Assembly: GCA_041655735.1 (NCBI GenBank)
Contig: JBBAEV010000029.1
Span: forward strand, 1-11,476
Length of the DNA: 11,476 bases
Source: JBBAEV01 sp041655735
GTDB lineage: Bacteria; Bacillota_I; Bacilli_A; RF39; UBA660
Direction of reading: 5' to 3'
Positions 1 through 6,820 of the stretch are shown piece by piece. A program made the translations under genes and the position numbers. The notes under the pieces were generated by a model, which was not told the origin of the DNA, searched no databases, and saw only the letters and a list, made by a program, of their open reading frames with translations. The stretch's first letter is position 1. Each line of letters starts with the position of its first letter.

Positions 1-2
1 AA

Positions 3-368
3 TATCCAAAACTATTCAAAAAAAGTATACTTATATCCGAAAAACAAAGTATTTATTGTGGCGCAGTAAAAATAAATTCTTATGCAATAGATGCGGAAGG
101 ATATATGTACAAATGTTGGAATGATATAGGAAACAAAAATAAAAGTATTTATCGTATTGATAATACAGAAGATAATATAATGAATTTAGTTAATTATTTA
201 AATTTTAATCCTTTCAAGTATCAAGACTGTAACAATTGTGTAGCGTTACCTATATGTGTGGGAGGATGTCCTTATAACAATTTACGTAACGAAAAGATAA
301 AATGCACAAGATACAACGATTTAATAGAGAAATATTTAGATTCAGTTCAAGATAATTATAAAATATAA
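3..368 (+). CDS. Radical SAM/SPASM peptide maturase, C-terminal fragment
   Basis: The frame is open from the window edge, so only the last 121 residues are present and the real start lies upstream. The visible part is a complete SPASM domain with seven cysteines in the canonical order: C-X13-G-X4-C (first Cys at nt 57, second at nt 114), then C-X2-C-X5-C-X3-C (the segment CNNCVALPICVGGCPY, nt 228 onwards), then a final Cys in KCTRY. In this family the SPASM cysteines hold auxiliary iron-sulfur clusters, while the SAM-binding CX3CX2C cluster sits in the missing N-terminal part. SPASM enzymes typically modify ribosomally made peptides (thioether or C-C crosslinks) or mature enzyme subunits. The Cys-rich 30-residue ORF about 155 bp downstream is a candidate substrate, which is inference from proximity. 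The domain call is firm; the substrate class is not known. Confidence 0.88.
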   Translation, partial: YPKLFKKSILISEKQSIYCGAVKINSYAIDAEGYMYKCWNDIGNKNKSIYRIDNTEDNIMNLVNYLNFNPFKYQDCNNCVALPICVGGCPYNNLRNEKIKCTRYNDLIEKYLDSVQDNYKI

Positions 369-523
369 ATTTATATGTGCTAATATAATATTAAAAAACT
401 AATTACCGGAAACTATTAAGAGAGATTTCTAAAAAAGAAAGAGTGCTTATTATGCCGCTCATATTAATGGAGAAAACATTTGATAGAAATGGTTTGATAA
501 AAAAATAAAAGGAGGAGTGTAAT

Positions 524-616
524 ATGGTTTTAAAGAAAGCAAAAAATTGGTTAAGTAAAGCAGAAATAGCACGTAATTGTAATAAAGACTGTTTCTGTAG
601 TAATCAAAGAGAGTAA
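524..616 (+). CDS. Small Cys-rich peptide, candidate RiPP precursor
   Basis: A 30-residue ORF with an excellent ribosome binding site (GGAGGAG at 511-517) ahead of ATG 524 and a TAA stop. The N-terminal half is basic and leader-like (MVLKKAKNWLSKAEIA). The C-terminal half holds three cysteines in a C-X3-C-X-C pattern (NCNKDCFCSNQRE). It has no signal peptide or membrane segment. A short leader plus a Cys-rich core close to a SPASM radical SAM enzyme is what precursors of sactipeptide- or ranthipeptide-like products look like, so this is the most likely role. The order is less usual, because such precursors more often precede the maturase. The alternative is a regulatory leader peptide for the ABC-F gene, since it ends 58 bp before that start and directly before a strong hairpin. 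I cannot assign it to a named peptide family. Confidence 0.6.
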   Translation: MVLKKAKNWLSKAEIARNCNKDCFCSNQRE

Positions 617-623
617 AAAATAA

Positions 624-660
624 AAGTAATATAGCCATAAAACTTATGGCTATATTACTT
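624..660 (+). promoter_or_regulatory. Perfect 16-bp hairpin before the ABC-F gene (possible attenuator)
   Basis: The arm at 624-639 (AAGTAATATAGCCATA) is perfectly complementary to 645-660, with a 5-nt AAACT loop. It lies 7 nt after the peptide stop, and the ABC-F ribosome binding site GGAGAG begins at the next base (661). No T-run follows on the + strand, so it is not a standard intrinsic terminator for the peptide gene. On the - strand a T-rich tract would follow it, but no - strand gene is seen. Its position suggests control of ABC-F expression or mRNA processing/stability between the two genes. That role is inferred; the structure itself is certain. Confidence 0.6.
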
Positions 661-674
661 GGAGAGTGATAATT

Positions 675-2189
675 ATGATAGAAATAAAAAACTTAACAAT
701 AACAATGTTAGAAAACAATAGAACATTATTGGAAAACTTTAACTTTGTTTTAAATAATGGTGATAAGGTAGCTATTATTGGCGAAGAAGGAAATGGTAAG
801 AGTACTTTGCTAAAGACTATTTATGATAAAAGAGTGGTGGAGGGTTATTGCTCTATATCTGGTAATATAAATAAAAAAGGAATTGTCATAGGCTATTTTG
901 ACCAATTTCTTAATCCTGGATGGAATGATCAGTACGTATATGAGTATTTTTTAAAAGACAATCCAGAAGATGAAATAGACTATGAAAAATATAATGATTT
1001 AGCTGAAGTAAAAAATAAGTTATCATTACTTAAAATAGATCCAAAAAAGATAGAAGAAGAACAAAAAATAGGTACACTATCAGGTGGGGAAAAAGTTAAG
1101 ATACAACTTGCTAAATTACTCATGAAAAATCCAGGGGTATTATTGCTAGATGAACCTACCAATGATTTAGATATAGAAACCTTAGAATGGCTAGAAACTT
1201 TTATAAATAGTGCTGAAATCCCTATTATTTTTATATCACATGATGAAACTCTTCTTGAAAGAACAGCTAATACTATAATTCATCTTGAACAATTAAAGAA
1301 GAAAAACGAGTCTAAATATACTACAGAAAAAATAGGTTATAGTGATTATGTTGAAAAAAGATTGGGGGCACTTCAAAAACAAGAACAAATTGCTCAAAAC
1401 GAAAAACGTTATTTTAAAAGAGAAATGCAAACTTTAAAAGAAATAAAGAATAAAGTACAAAAGAAAAATCCAGATCGAATAAATAGAATGAACTCTATAA
1501 TAGCACAGGAAAAAAAATTAGGGAATACAGATTTGACTGAAAGCCCTGATGTTGAAGAAGCTATTAAGTTTAATTTTAATGAAAATATAGCAATTCCAAA
1601 TGGTAAAATTATTTTAGATTATAAGAAAGATAGTCTAAAAATTGGTGATAAAGAAATTTTACGGGATATTAGTTTAATTATAAAAGGGCCTGAAAAAGTT
1701 GTGATAATTGGAAAAAACGGTGTTGGAAAATCAACGTTATTTAAAGACTTCTATAATATTCTTAAAGATAGAGATGATATTACACTAGGATATATGCCTC
1801 AAAATTATGGTGATTTTTTAGATGCCAAAATGAATGCTTCAACATATTTAAATGAGTCAGGCACTAAAGAAGAAGAAACGAGAGTTAGAATGTATATGGG
1901 AAGTATGAAATTTACTGGAGATGAAATGTTAACTGCTATTGAAAATTTAAGTGGTGGTCAAAAAGCAAAATTACTTCTTCTAAAAATGATACTAACGAAT
2001 TCCAATGTTCTCTTATTAGATGAACCGACGCGTAACCTAAGTCCTTTATCTAATCCGGTAGTTAGAGGCATATTGAAAAATTATGGAGGTACAATAATCA
2101 GCGTCTCTCATGATCGCAAATTTATTAATGAGGTTTGTGATATTGTTTATGAGCTGAATGAAAATGGCATAAAAAAAACAATAATTTAA
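675..2189 (+). CDS. ABC-F family ATP-binding protein (ribosome-protection type)
   Basis: A soluble protein of 504 residues with two ABC ATPase domains in tandem and no membrane segments, as in ABC-F translation factors and antibiotic-resistance ribosome-protection proteins. Domain 1 has Walker A GEEGNGKST (36-44), signature LSGGE (135-139), Walker B VLLLDEPTNDLD (155-166) and switch His189. Domain 2 has Walker A GKNGVGKST (346-354), signature LSGGQ (425-429), Walker B VLLLDEPT (445-452, Glu450) and His479. A charged, helical linker (about 205-300) with many Lys and Glu sits between them, matching the element that reaches the ribosomal P/E site. The D-loop of domain 2 reads RNLSPLS rather than the usual N-x-LD. 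ATG 675 is chosen because GGAGAG at 661-666 is 8 nt upstream; an in-frame GTG at 666 overlaps that site. It may give drug resistance, immunity to the upstream peptide, or a housekeeping function; the sequence alone does not decide. Confidence 0.9.
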   Translation: MIEIKNLTITMLENNRTLLENFNFVLNNGDKVAIIGEEGNGKSTLLKTIYDKRVVEGYCSISGNINKKGIVIGYFDQFLNPGWNDQYVYEYFLKDNPEDEIDYEKYNDLAEVKNKLSLLKIDPKKIEEEQKIGTLSGGEKVKIQLAKLLMKNPGVLLLDEPTNDLDIETLEWLETFINSAEIPIIFISHDETLLERTANTIIHLEQLKKKNESKYTTEKIGYSDYVEKRLGALQKQEQIAQNEKRYFKREMQTLKEIKNKVQKKNPDRINRMNSIIAQEKKLGNTDLTESPDVEEAIKFNFNENIAIPNGKIILDYKKDSLKIGDKEILRDISLIIKGPEKVVIIGKNGVGKSTLFKDFYNILKDRDDITLGYMPQNYGDFLDAKMNASTYLNESGTKEEETRVRMYMGSMKFTGDEMLTAIENLSGGQKAKLLLLKMILTNSNVLLLDEPTRNLSPLSNPVVRGILKNYGGTIISVSHDRKFINEVCDIVYELNENGIKKTII

Positions 2190-2228
2190 ATTATGACTAT
2201 GGAGAAAATGGGACAAAAATGAAAGAAT

Positions 2229-2262
2229 AAACTCGGGCTTGCAAAGTCCCGAGTTTTCTTTT
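2229..2262 (+). terminator. Intrinsic terminator after the ABC-F gene
   Basis: A 9-bp stem (AAACTCGGG at 2229-2237 pairing with CCCGAGTTT at 2248-2256) is followed directly by a T-rich tract. It is GC-rich compared with its surroundings, which makes it stand out. It separates the radical SAM/peptide/ABC-F block from the pilus operon. Confidence 0.9.
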
Positions 2263-2276
2263 ATCTTCTATTGCTT

Positions 2277-2305
2277 TTGAATCTGTATTATGGTAAAGTT
2301 ATTGT
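2277..2305 (+). promoter_or_regulatory. Candidate sigma-A promoter of the pilus operon
   Basis: TTGAAT (2277-2282) and TATTGT (2300-2305) are spaced by 17 nt, each matching four of six consensus bases. It lies between the terminator and the first pilus gene, where a promoter is expected. An overlapping TAGAAT at 2307-2312 is an alternative -10. The exact element is uncertain. Confidence 0.4.
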
Positions 2306-2343
2306 ATAGAATAATAAGGATATTTTAATAGGAGGATATGATT

Positions 2344-3183
2344 ATGAGAGGATTAATGAATGGATTAAGAAGATTTTTATCTAATAAAAATACAGTTACT
2401 ATAATAGGGGTATTTCTAGGTATAGCAGTACTATACTTTGGATACCAATGGAGAATAAAACAAGCCACTAATCCTGTTAGTATACCTGTGGCTAAAGAAA
2501 CAATCCAACCAAGAACTAGAATAACTGATGATATGATTACCTTTGTTAATGTACCACCAGCATTATTACATGGCGATTACATATCAAAACTAAGTAGTAT
2601 TGTTGGCAAATATGCAAGTTATAATACTATTATTCCTGAAGGAAGTATGTTTTATGAAGATACATTGTTAGAATATAATGAACTTCCAGATGTTGGATTA
2701 ATAAATATTCCTGAAGGGGAAGTGGCATATAACTTTGAAGTTGATATGGATAGTTCATATGGGAATTCTATTATGCCTGATGGTTATATTGATATATATT
2801 TTAAAGCCATTGATGAAACTGGTTCTATTATCGTTGGAAAATTAGTTTCTAGTGTTAAAATATTAGTAGTAAAGGATAAAAATGGTCAACATGTTTTTGA
2901 AAACACTGAAGAAAGTAGAGTCCCTACAACGTTTATTTTCTCAGTACCTGAAGATATTCATTTATTACTTCGTAAAGCTAAATATATGGAAGAATATTCA
3001 GCCGAATTAATTCCTGTTCCAACTAGTGAAACTTATGCGATATCTCCTGGAGATATTCAAATATCAAGTAGTTATTTAAAAAATTATATTAATTCTAAAT
3101 CAGTTTATATTCCGGAAGATACTGTTGAAACAGAAGATGATACAACTGAAACAGAGAACAATAATGAAGAAGAAGAAGAGTAA
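2344..3183 (+). CDS. cpaB: CpaB/RcpC-like SAF-domain pilus assembly protein
   Basis: A 279-residue protein with a single N-terminal membrane anchor (about 17-36) followed by a SAF domain. The segment VSIPVAKETIQPRTRITDDM and the following TFVNVPPALL match the pattern of CpaB proteins (VPVA...I..GT.IT.DML...VP..L). In Tad pilus systems CpaB is an extracytoplasmic assembly factor; in diderms it works with the secretin, and no secretin is visible here, as expected for a monoderm. The C-terminus is an acidic, low-complexity tail rich in Glu, Asp and Thr ending in five Glu, likely disordered. ATG 2344 is preferred because GGAGG at 2331-2335 is 8 nt upstream; ATG 2338, two codons earlier, would be too close. 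It is the first gene of the operon and is followed 5 bp later by the motor ATPase. Confidence 0.8.
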   Translation: MRGLMNGLRRFLSNKNTVTIIGVFLGIAVLYFGYQWRIKQATNPVSIPVAKETIQPRTRITDDMITFVNVPPALLHGDYISKLSSIVGKYASYNTIIPEGSMFYEDTLLEYNELPDVGLINIPEGEVAYNFEVDMDSSYGNSIMPDGYIDIYFKAIDETGSIIVGKLVSSVKILVVKDKNGQHVFENTEESRVPTTFIFSVPEDIHLLLRKAKYMEEYSAELIPVPTSETYAISPGDIQISSSYLKNYINSKSVYIPEDTVETEDDTTETENNNEEEEE

Positions 3184-3188
3184 TTATC

Positions 3189-4490
3189 ATGAACTCTGAT
3201 AATTTTTTTTCACAAATAGATTGGGGGTCTCTACTGCCCTATTTAAAAGAAGATGATATTACTGATATGTCATATAGTAATAATGGTCAATTATGGATCA
3301 GGTCATTATCTAAAGGTTCATATAAAGAAGAAGTACAAGGAATTAATAATCAATTAATAGAAAAAATAGCTTTCCAATGTTCGAATATAATGGGGAAAGT
3401 ATTTAATATGGCCCATCCTTTCTTAGATGCTGAAAGTAGAGAATTACGTTTGAATTTTATTCATAGTTCAGTAGCCCAAAATGGTATAGCAATGGTTATT
3501 CGTAAAACTCCGGCTAAAATAAGATTAGAAAAAGACAAGATATTAGAAGAGAAATATATAACTTTAGATATTCATGATTTTTTAATAAAATGTGTTCATG
3601 CGCATTGTAATGTTGTTGTAAGTGGGGAAACTGGAGCTGGTAAAACAGAATTTGTTAAGTATTTGGCAGCTCATACGAAGGAAAATGAAAAGTTGATTAC
3701 TATTGAAGATACATTAGAATTACACTTAGATCGTATTTTCCCTCATCGAGATATAGTTGCGATGAAAACAAATAATATTGTGTCTTATAGTGAAATATTA
3801 GTTACCTGTATGAGACAAAATCCTAAATGGATTTTACTTTCAGAAATTCGTCATGCTGAGGCAGTTTTAGCTGTTAGAAACTCTATATCATCTGGTCATA
3901 ATATCATAACTACCATTCATGCCGATAAAGCAGAATCAATACCTAGTCGTATGTATTCATTATTAGAAACAAATATTGATCTTGAACAGTTTCTTCTAAC
4001 TATTCATCGTTATATTCATTTGGGTGTTCATATAAAAGCACATCAAGATCCTGAAACAAAAAGGATGATAAGAGAAGTAGCAGAAGTAGTAGAATTTTAT
4101 GTTGATAAGGATAACAAGGCAGGAATGAATTTAATTTATAAAAAAGATCCTGAAGGCAAAGTTCTTAGAAATAATCCATCACAATATTTATTAGATTATA
4201 TAGCATCTCAAGGAGAAGATTTAAATACACCTATTGAAGATAAAATAGATATGTCAGAAAAACAATTGCAACATGAAGTTGTTAATCAACAAATAAAAGA
4301 AGAAAATAAAGTTGTTCAACCGATTGAACAACCAAAACCAATATCTCAATCACAATCGGTCGAACAAAATCAACCAGAGTCAATTGTTCAACCGACACCA
4401 ATACCTCAACCACAACCAGTTGAACAAAATCAACCAGGGGCAACACCTAAGTCAGAACAGCCACAAACAATAAATGATTTGATGGAATAA
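3189..4490 (+). CDS. tadA: CpaF/TadA-type pilus motor ATPase
   Basis: A cytoplasmic hexameric-type type II/IV secretion ATPase of 433 residues that would power filament assembly. Visible motifs, in order: Walker A GETGAGKT (146-153), Asp box ITIEDTLEL (170-178), Walker B WILLSEIR (214-221, Glu219) and His box TTIHADKA (241-248, His244). All catalytic positions are intact. The N-terminal part is shorter than in many CpaF proteins. The last ~90 residues are a Gln/Pro/Glu-rich tail with an internal tandem repeat and are not part of the ATPase fold. The gene starts 5 bp after cpaB with only a weak purine-rich site (inside the GAAGAAGAAGAG end of cpaB), so translation is probably coupled. It is followed by the two membrane platform genes, the usual Tad order. 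Confidence 0.92.
   Translation: MNSDNFFSQIDWGSLLPYLKEDDITDMSYSNNGQLWIRSLSKGSYKEEVQGINNQLIEKIAFQCSNIMGKVFNMAHPFLDAESRELRLNFIHSSVAQNGIAMVIRKTPAKIRLEKDKILEEKYITLDIHDFLIKCVHAHCNVVVSGETGAGKTEFVKYLAAHTKENEKLITIEDTLELHLDRIFPHRDIVAMKTNNIVSYSEILVTCMRQNPKWILLSEIRHAEAVLAVRNSISSGHNIITTIHADKAESIPSRMYSLLETNIDLEQFLLTIHRYIHLGVHIKAHQDPETKRMIREVAEVVEFYVDKDNKAGMNLIYKKDPEGKVLRNNPSQYLLDYIASQGEDLNTPIEDKIDMSEKQLQHEVVNQQIKEENKVVQPIEQPKPISQSQSVEQNQPESIVQPTPIPQPQPVEQNQPGATPKSEQPQTINDLME
4331..4440 (+). repeat. Tandem repeat in the Gln/Pro-rich tail of the motor ATPase
   Basis: Two copies of a 50-nt unit (4331-4380 and 4391-4440) lie at a 60-nt period and match at 41 of 50 positions by eye. The period equals 20 codons, so the reading frame is kept; the protein units share the ending VEQNQP. 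This is a likely disordered, variable tail. Confidence 0.75.
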
Positions 4491-4521
4491 TTTCTCTTGT
4501 TATAGAAAGTAGGTGAAGAAT

Positions 4522-5415
4522 ATGGAATTTTTATTATTGATCTTGATTGGTACAATTGTAATAATATATCGTAAAAATCCAGGAGAAAATGCCTATCGAT
4601 TTATTGTTACACAAGTATCTACTGTATATAACAAATATGCTCCATATTCTTTTAAAGTAGTACATGAAAAAGTAAAAGAATTAGGTTTGACATATAGTGT
4701 GAAGCAGTATACAACTCAAGTAATAATATTCTCACTTGGGGCTTTTGTTATATCATATTTATACTTTTATAATATTATTATATCAGTTTTATATGTGGTA
4801 TTAGCTATTTTAGTAATACCCTATTTAGCCTATCTAAAATATCATAAAATATATAGTGAATTTATATTTGAACAAATACAAGTGTATACTACTAATGTTA
4901 TTATGGAATTTATGACAACTGAATCTTTTGTTAAAGCACTAGAAGGTGTATATGCTTCTGGTGTATTAGAAGAACCTGTATTATCTGATGTCAAGAGAAT
5001 GATTGATTTGGCATATGAAAAAGGTGATATTACTGATGCGATAAACTTTATGAATAAAAAATATGACTATTATACTGTAAAGAATATGCATCAATTATTT
5101 ATTCAAATTACAAAAGAAGGTTCTAAAGACGCAAGAGAAGCCTTAGAAAATATGTTGTCTGATATTGATATGTTAGTAGAATCAGTATATCGTGATCGTA
5201 TGGATAGAGCATCTTTCCATAAAACATTTGTCCGTTATGCATTAATGCTTTATTTAATGGTTATGTTAGTACAATATCTTCTAGGCATTGATACATATTT
5301 AAGGTTATTAGATTCGTTAATAGTAAAAATTTTATTACATGCCGTAGTATTTGTTAATAGTTTCTTTCTTCTAGGTGGCGAAAAATACTATAGTGAGAAT
5401 GTGGGGGCGGAATAA
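4522..5415 (+). CDS. tadB: TadB-like inner-membrane platform protein (T2SSF family)
   Basis: A 297-residue membrane protein. It has an N-terminal hydrophobic segment (1-16), a double membrane region (about 66-106), a soluble helical region (about 107-235) of the type II secretion F-domain kind, and two C-terminal membrane segments (about 238-256 and 267-286). This layout is that of TadB, the platform protein on which the CpaF/TadA ATPase acts. Sequence similarity is judged from topology and position more than from a single motif. ATG 4522 is chosen because AGGTGA at 4511-4516 is correctly spaced before it; an in-frame GTG at 4513 lies inside that site. The stop overlaps the next start by one base (TAATG), indicating translational coupling with the TadC-like gene. 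Confidence 0.8.
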   Translation: MEFLLLILIGTIVIIYRKNPGENAYRFIVTQVSTVYNKYAPYSFKVVHEKVKELGLTYSVKQYTTQVIIFSLGAFVISYLYFYNIIISVLYVVLAILVIPYLAYLKYHKIYSEFIFEQIQVYTTNVIMEFMTTESFVKALEGVYASGVLEEPVLSDVKRMIDLAYEKGDITDAINFMNKKYDYYTVKNMHQLFIQITKEGSKDAREALENMLSDIDMLVESVYRDRMDRASFHKTFVRYALMLYLMVMLVQYLLGIDTYLRLLDSLIVKILLHAVVFVNSFFLLGGEKYYSENVGAE

Positions 5416-6197
5416 TGGAATTTTTAATTATAGGTGCTATTACATTATTTATATTAGAGCGTAGGCAAAGATTAAGTACAGGTAAATTTATTCAAGATAA
5501 TAGTTCATATCTTCATATTTTAATGGAAGATGATTATGCTTTTTATGCACGCTCTAAATATGGAGAAGATCTTGACATAGGTAAATTATTTGATTTAAGA
5601 GTTAGAAATGGCTTGATAACAATTGTTTTATTCTTCTTTATATTTATAAGTGAATTAAATTTTTTAAATATAATTGCTTCATTAGTAGCGGGTTATTTTG
5701 TATTTAAATTAGGGTATTTTAATACAAAGAATTATTATAAAAAACATCTTCATGAAATAGATGCGATGCTTCCATATTTTTTAAAAAATCTCGAAATATT
5801 AATTCAACATTATACAGTACCTGTTGCGATAGCAAGATCGATTGATGATGCTCCTGAAATATTTAGACCAGGATTAAGGGAATTAATTGAAAAAATAAAT
5901 AGTGGTGATTCTAGTATTAATCCTTATATGGATTTTGCGAAACAATATCCAGTTAGGGATTCGATGCGTATGATGAGATTACTATATCGTTTAGGATTAG
6001 GTGCCCAAGAAAACAAACAAAATCAATTACTAGTATTTGCGAGAACAGTATCTAATTTACAAAATAAGGCTCGTGAGCAAAAATATAAAGATCGTTTAAC
6101 TAATATGGAAAGAAGAACATTATATATGTTAGTAGCCACAGGTGGTGGTGTTATGGCCATATTATTATTGTCAATGTTGTTATATTTTCAATATTAG
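5415..6197 (+). CDS. tadC: TadC-like inner-membrane platform protein (T2SSF family)
   Basis: A 260-residue membrane protein with an N-terminal hydrophobic segment (1-13), a central membrane pair (about 66-99), a helical cytoplasmic F-domain (about 105-230) and a C-terminal membrane segment (about 235-258). It is the expected partner of the TadB-like protein; the two form the platform in Tad machines. Both proteins begin with MEFL, and their overall layouts are parallel, in keeping with a shared origin. The start overlaps the tadB stop by one base and is preceded by a G-rich site (GGGGGCGG). It ends with TAG and is followed by a clear promoter for the next gene. Confidence 0.78.
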   Translation: MEFLIIGAITLFILERRQRLSTGKFIQDNSSYLHILMEDDYAFYARSKYGEDLDIGKLFDLRVRNGLITIVLFFFIFISELNFLNIIASLVAGYFVFKLGYFNTKNYYKKHLHEIDAMLPYFLKNLEILIQHYTVPVAIARSIDDAPEIFRPGLRELIEKINSGDSSINPYMDFAKQYPVRDSMRMMRLLYRLGLGAQENKQNQLLVFARTVSNLQNKAREQKYKDRLTNMERRTLYMLVATGGGVMAILLLSMLLYFQY

Positions 6198-6200
6198 TTG

Positions 6201-6229
6201 TTGAAAATATCAAAAAGAAAATATATAAT
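6201..6229 (+). promoter_or_regulatory. Near-consensus sigma-A promoter ahead of the small pilin gene
   Basis: TTGAAA (6201-6206, five of six consensus bases) and TATAAT (6224-6229, perfect) are separated by exactly 17 nt. Transcription would start near 6236, about 26 nt before ATG 6262. This is the best sigma-A match seen in the window and sits inside the operon, so the downstream gene can be made at a higher level than the motor genes. Confidence 0.75.
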
Positions 6230-6261
6230 TAATTTAGTATAGCGAAAGGAGGCCTCAGGGG

Positions 6262-6426
6262 ATGAAAACAGCAAGTTCAGAATTAAGTATTACAATCATA
6301 TCAATAGTTGCTATTGGATTAATTTTAGCATTCTTACTTACCTTTTTGCCTGATCTTTTAGGTGGTATAAAGGATGATATTGAAGATCAAAGAGGTTATT
6401 TAGAAAATTATACTGAAGTAATATAA
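6262..6426 (+). CDS. Small Flp/pilin-like membrane peptide
   Basis: A 54-residue protein with a strong ribosome binding site (AAAGGAGG at 6245-6252). It has a two- to six-residue polar start (MKTASSE), one long hydrophobic helix (about 8-34) and a short charged C-terminal end rich in Asp and Glu. The size, position after tadC and its own promoter fit the major pilin of a Tad/Flp-type system. Glu7 would be Glu+5 if cleavage occurred after Lys2, echoing the conserved Glu+5 of type IV pilins, but the usual Gly at -1 is absent, so processing by a prepilin peptidase is uncertain. The alternative is a small structural or regulatory membrane peptide. The gene ends 16 bp before the TadE-like gene. 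Confidence 0.65.
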   Translation: MKTASSELSITIISIVAIGLILAFLLTFLPDLLGGIKDDIEDQRGYLENYTEVI

Positions 6427-6442
6427 TGAGAGGTGATTAAAA

Positions 6443-6796
6443 ATGAAAGAAGCGGTAAGTGGCGCCCTCATTATTAAGATAATGTTAATATTTTTTGTAC
6501 TTTATATTGCCTTTCTTGCGATAGCTATCAATTATTCGCAAGCTTTTAGAGTAAAGAACGAAATTATTAATATTGTTGAGCAATATGAAGGATTAACAAG
6601 TAAGGCAGAAGATGAGATAGATATCTTTTTAAATAAGATAAAATATACTAATGAGTATGAAATAGTGGGTTATAGTACTGACAGAGGTCCTTATTATAAA
6701 GTGACAACTCATATTAAATTTAAATTTCCTATATTTGGAGAAATTTTAAATTTTCCTATAACAGGAGAAACAAAGATTATCTATCAGAAATCATAG
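6443..6796 (+). CDS. TadE-like pseudopilin
   Basis: A 117-residue protein with a short N-terminal segment (MKEAVSG), one hydrophobic helix (about 8-30), and an extracytoplasmic domain (about 35-117) that begins YSQAFRVKNEIINIVEQYEG and continues with a small beta-rich part. N-terminal helix plus small domain is the layout of TadE/TadF minor pilins, which prime or cap the filament. It lies between the pilin-like gene and the TadZ-like gene, as in Tad loci. A good ribosome binding site (AGAGGTG at 6428-6434) precedes the ATG. It ends with TAG. The assignment rests on layout and context; TadF is equally possible. Confidence 0.65.
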   Translation: MKEAVSGALIIKIMLIFFVLYIAFLAIAINYSQAFRVKNEIINIVEQYEGLTSKAEDEIDIFLNKIKYTNEYEIVGYSTDRGPYYKVTTHIKFKFPIFGEILNFPITGETKIIYQKS

Positions 6797-6820
6797 TGCA
6801 TAATAAAAGGGGTGATACTA

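Noticed and set aside
384..389. TATAAT as a -10 for the small peptide gene
   Set aside because: No -35 at a suitable distance, and the sequence is so AT-rich that such hexamers occur by chance.
395..508. Open frame ending at a TAA after ...VLIMPLILMEKTFDRNGLIKK in the gap between the SPASM gene and the peptide gene
   Set aside because: It has no ribosome binding site before ATG 452 or 467, would give at most 18 residues, and shows no recognisable family. It could be a decayed gene end, but nothing proves it.
980..1162. Minus-strand ORF inside the ABC-F gene
   Set aside because: It is the antisense of conserved ABC motifs and has no independent support.
6249..6256. GAGGCCTC palindrome overlapping the ribosome binding site of the small pilin gene
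   Set aside because: Eight bases with no loop cannot form a hairpin by itself, and no second copy is seen; probably chance.
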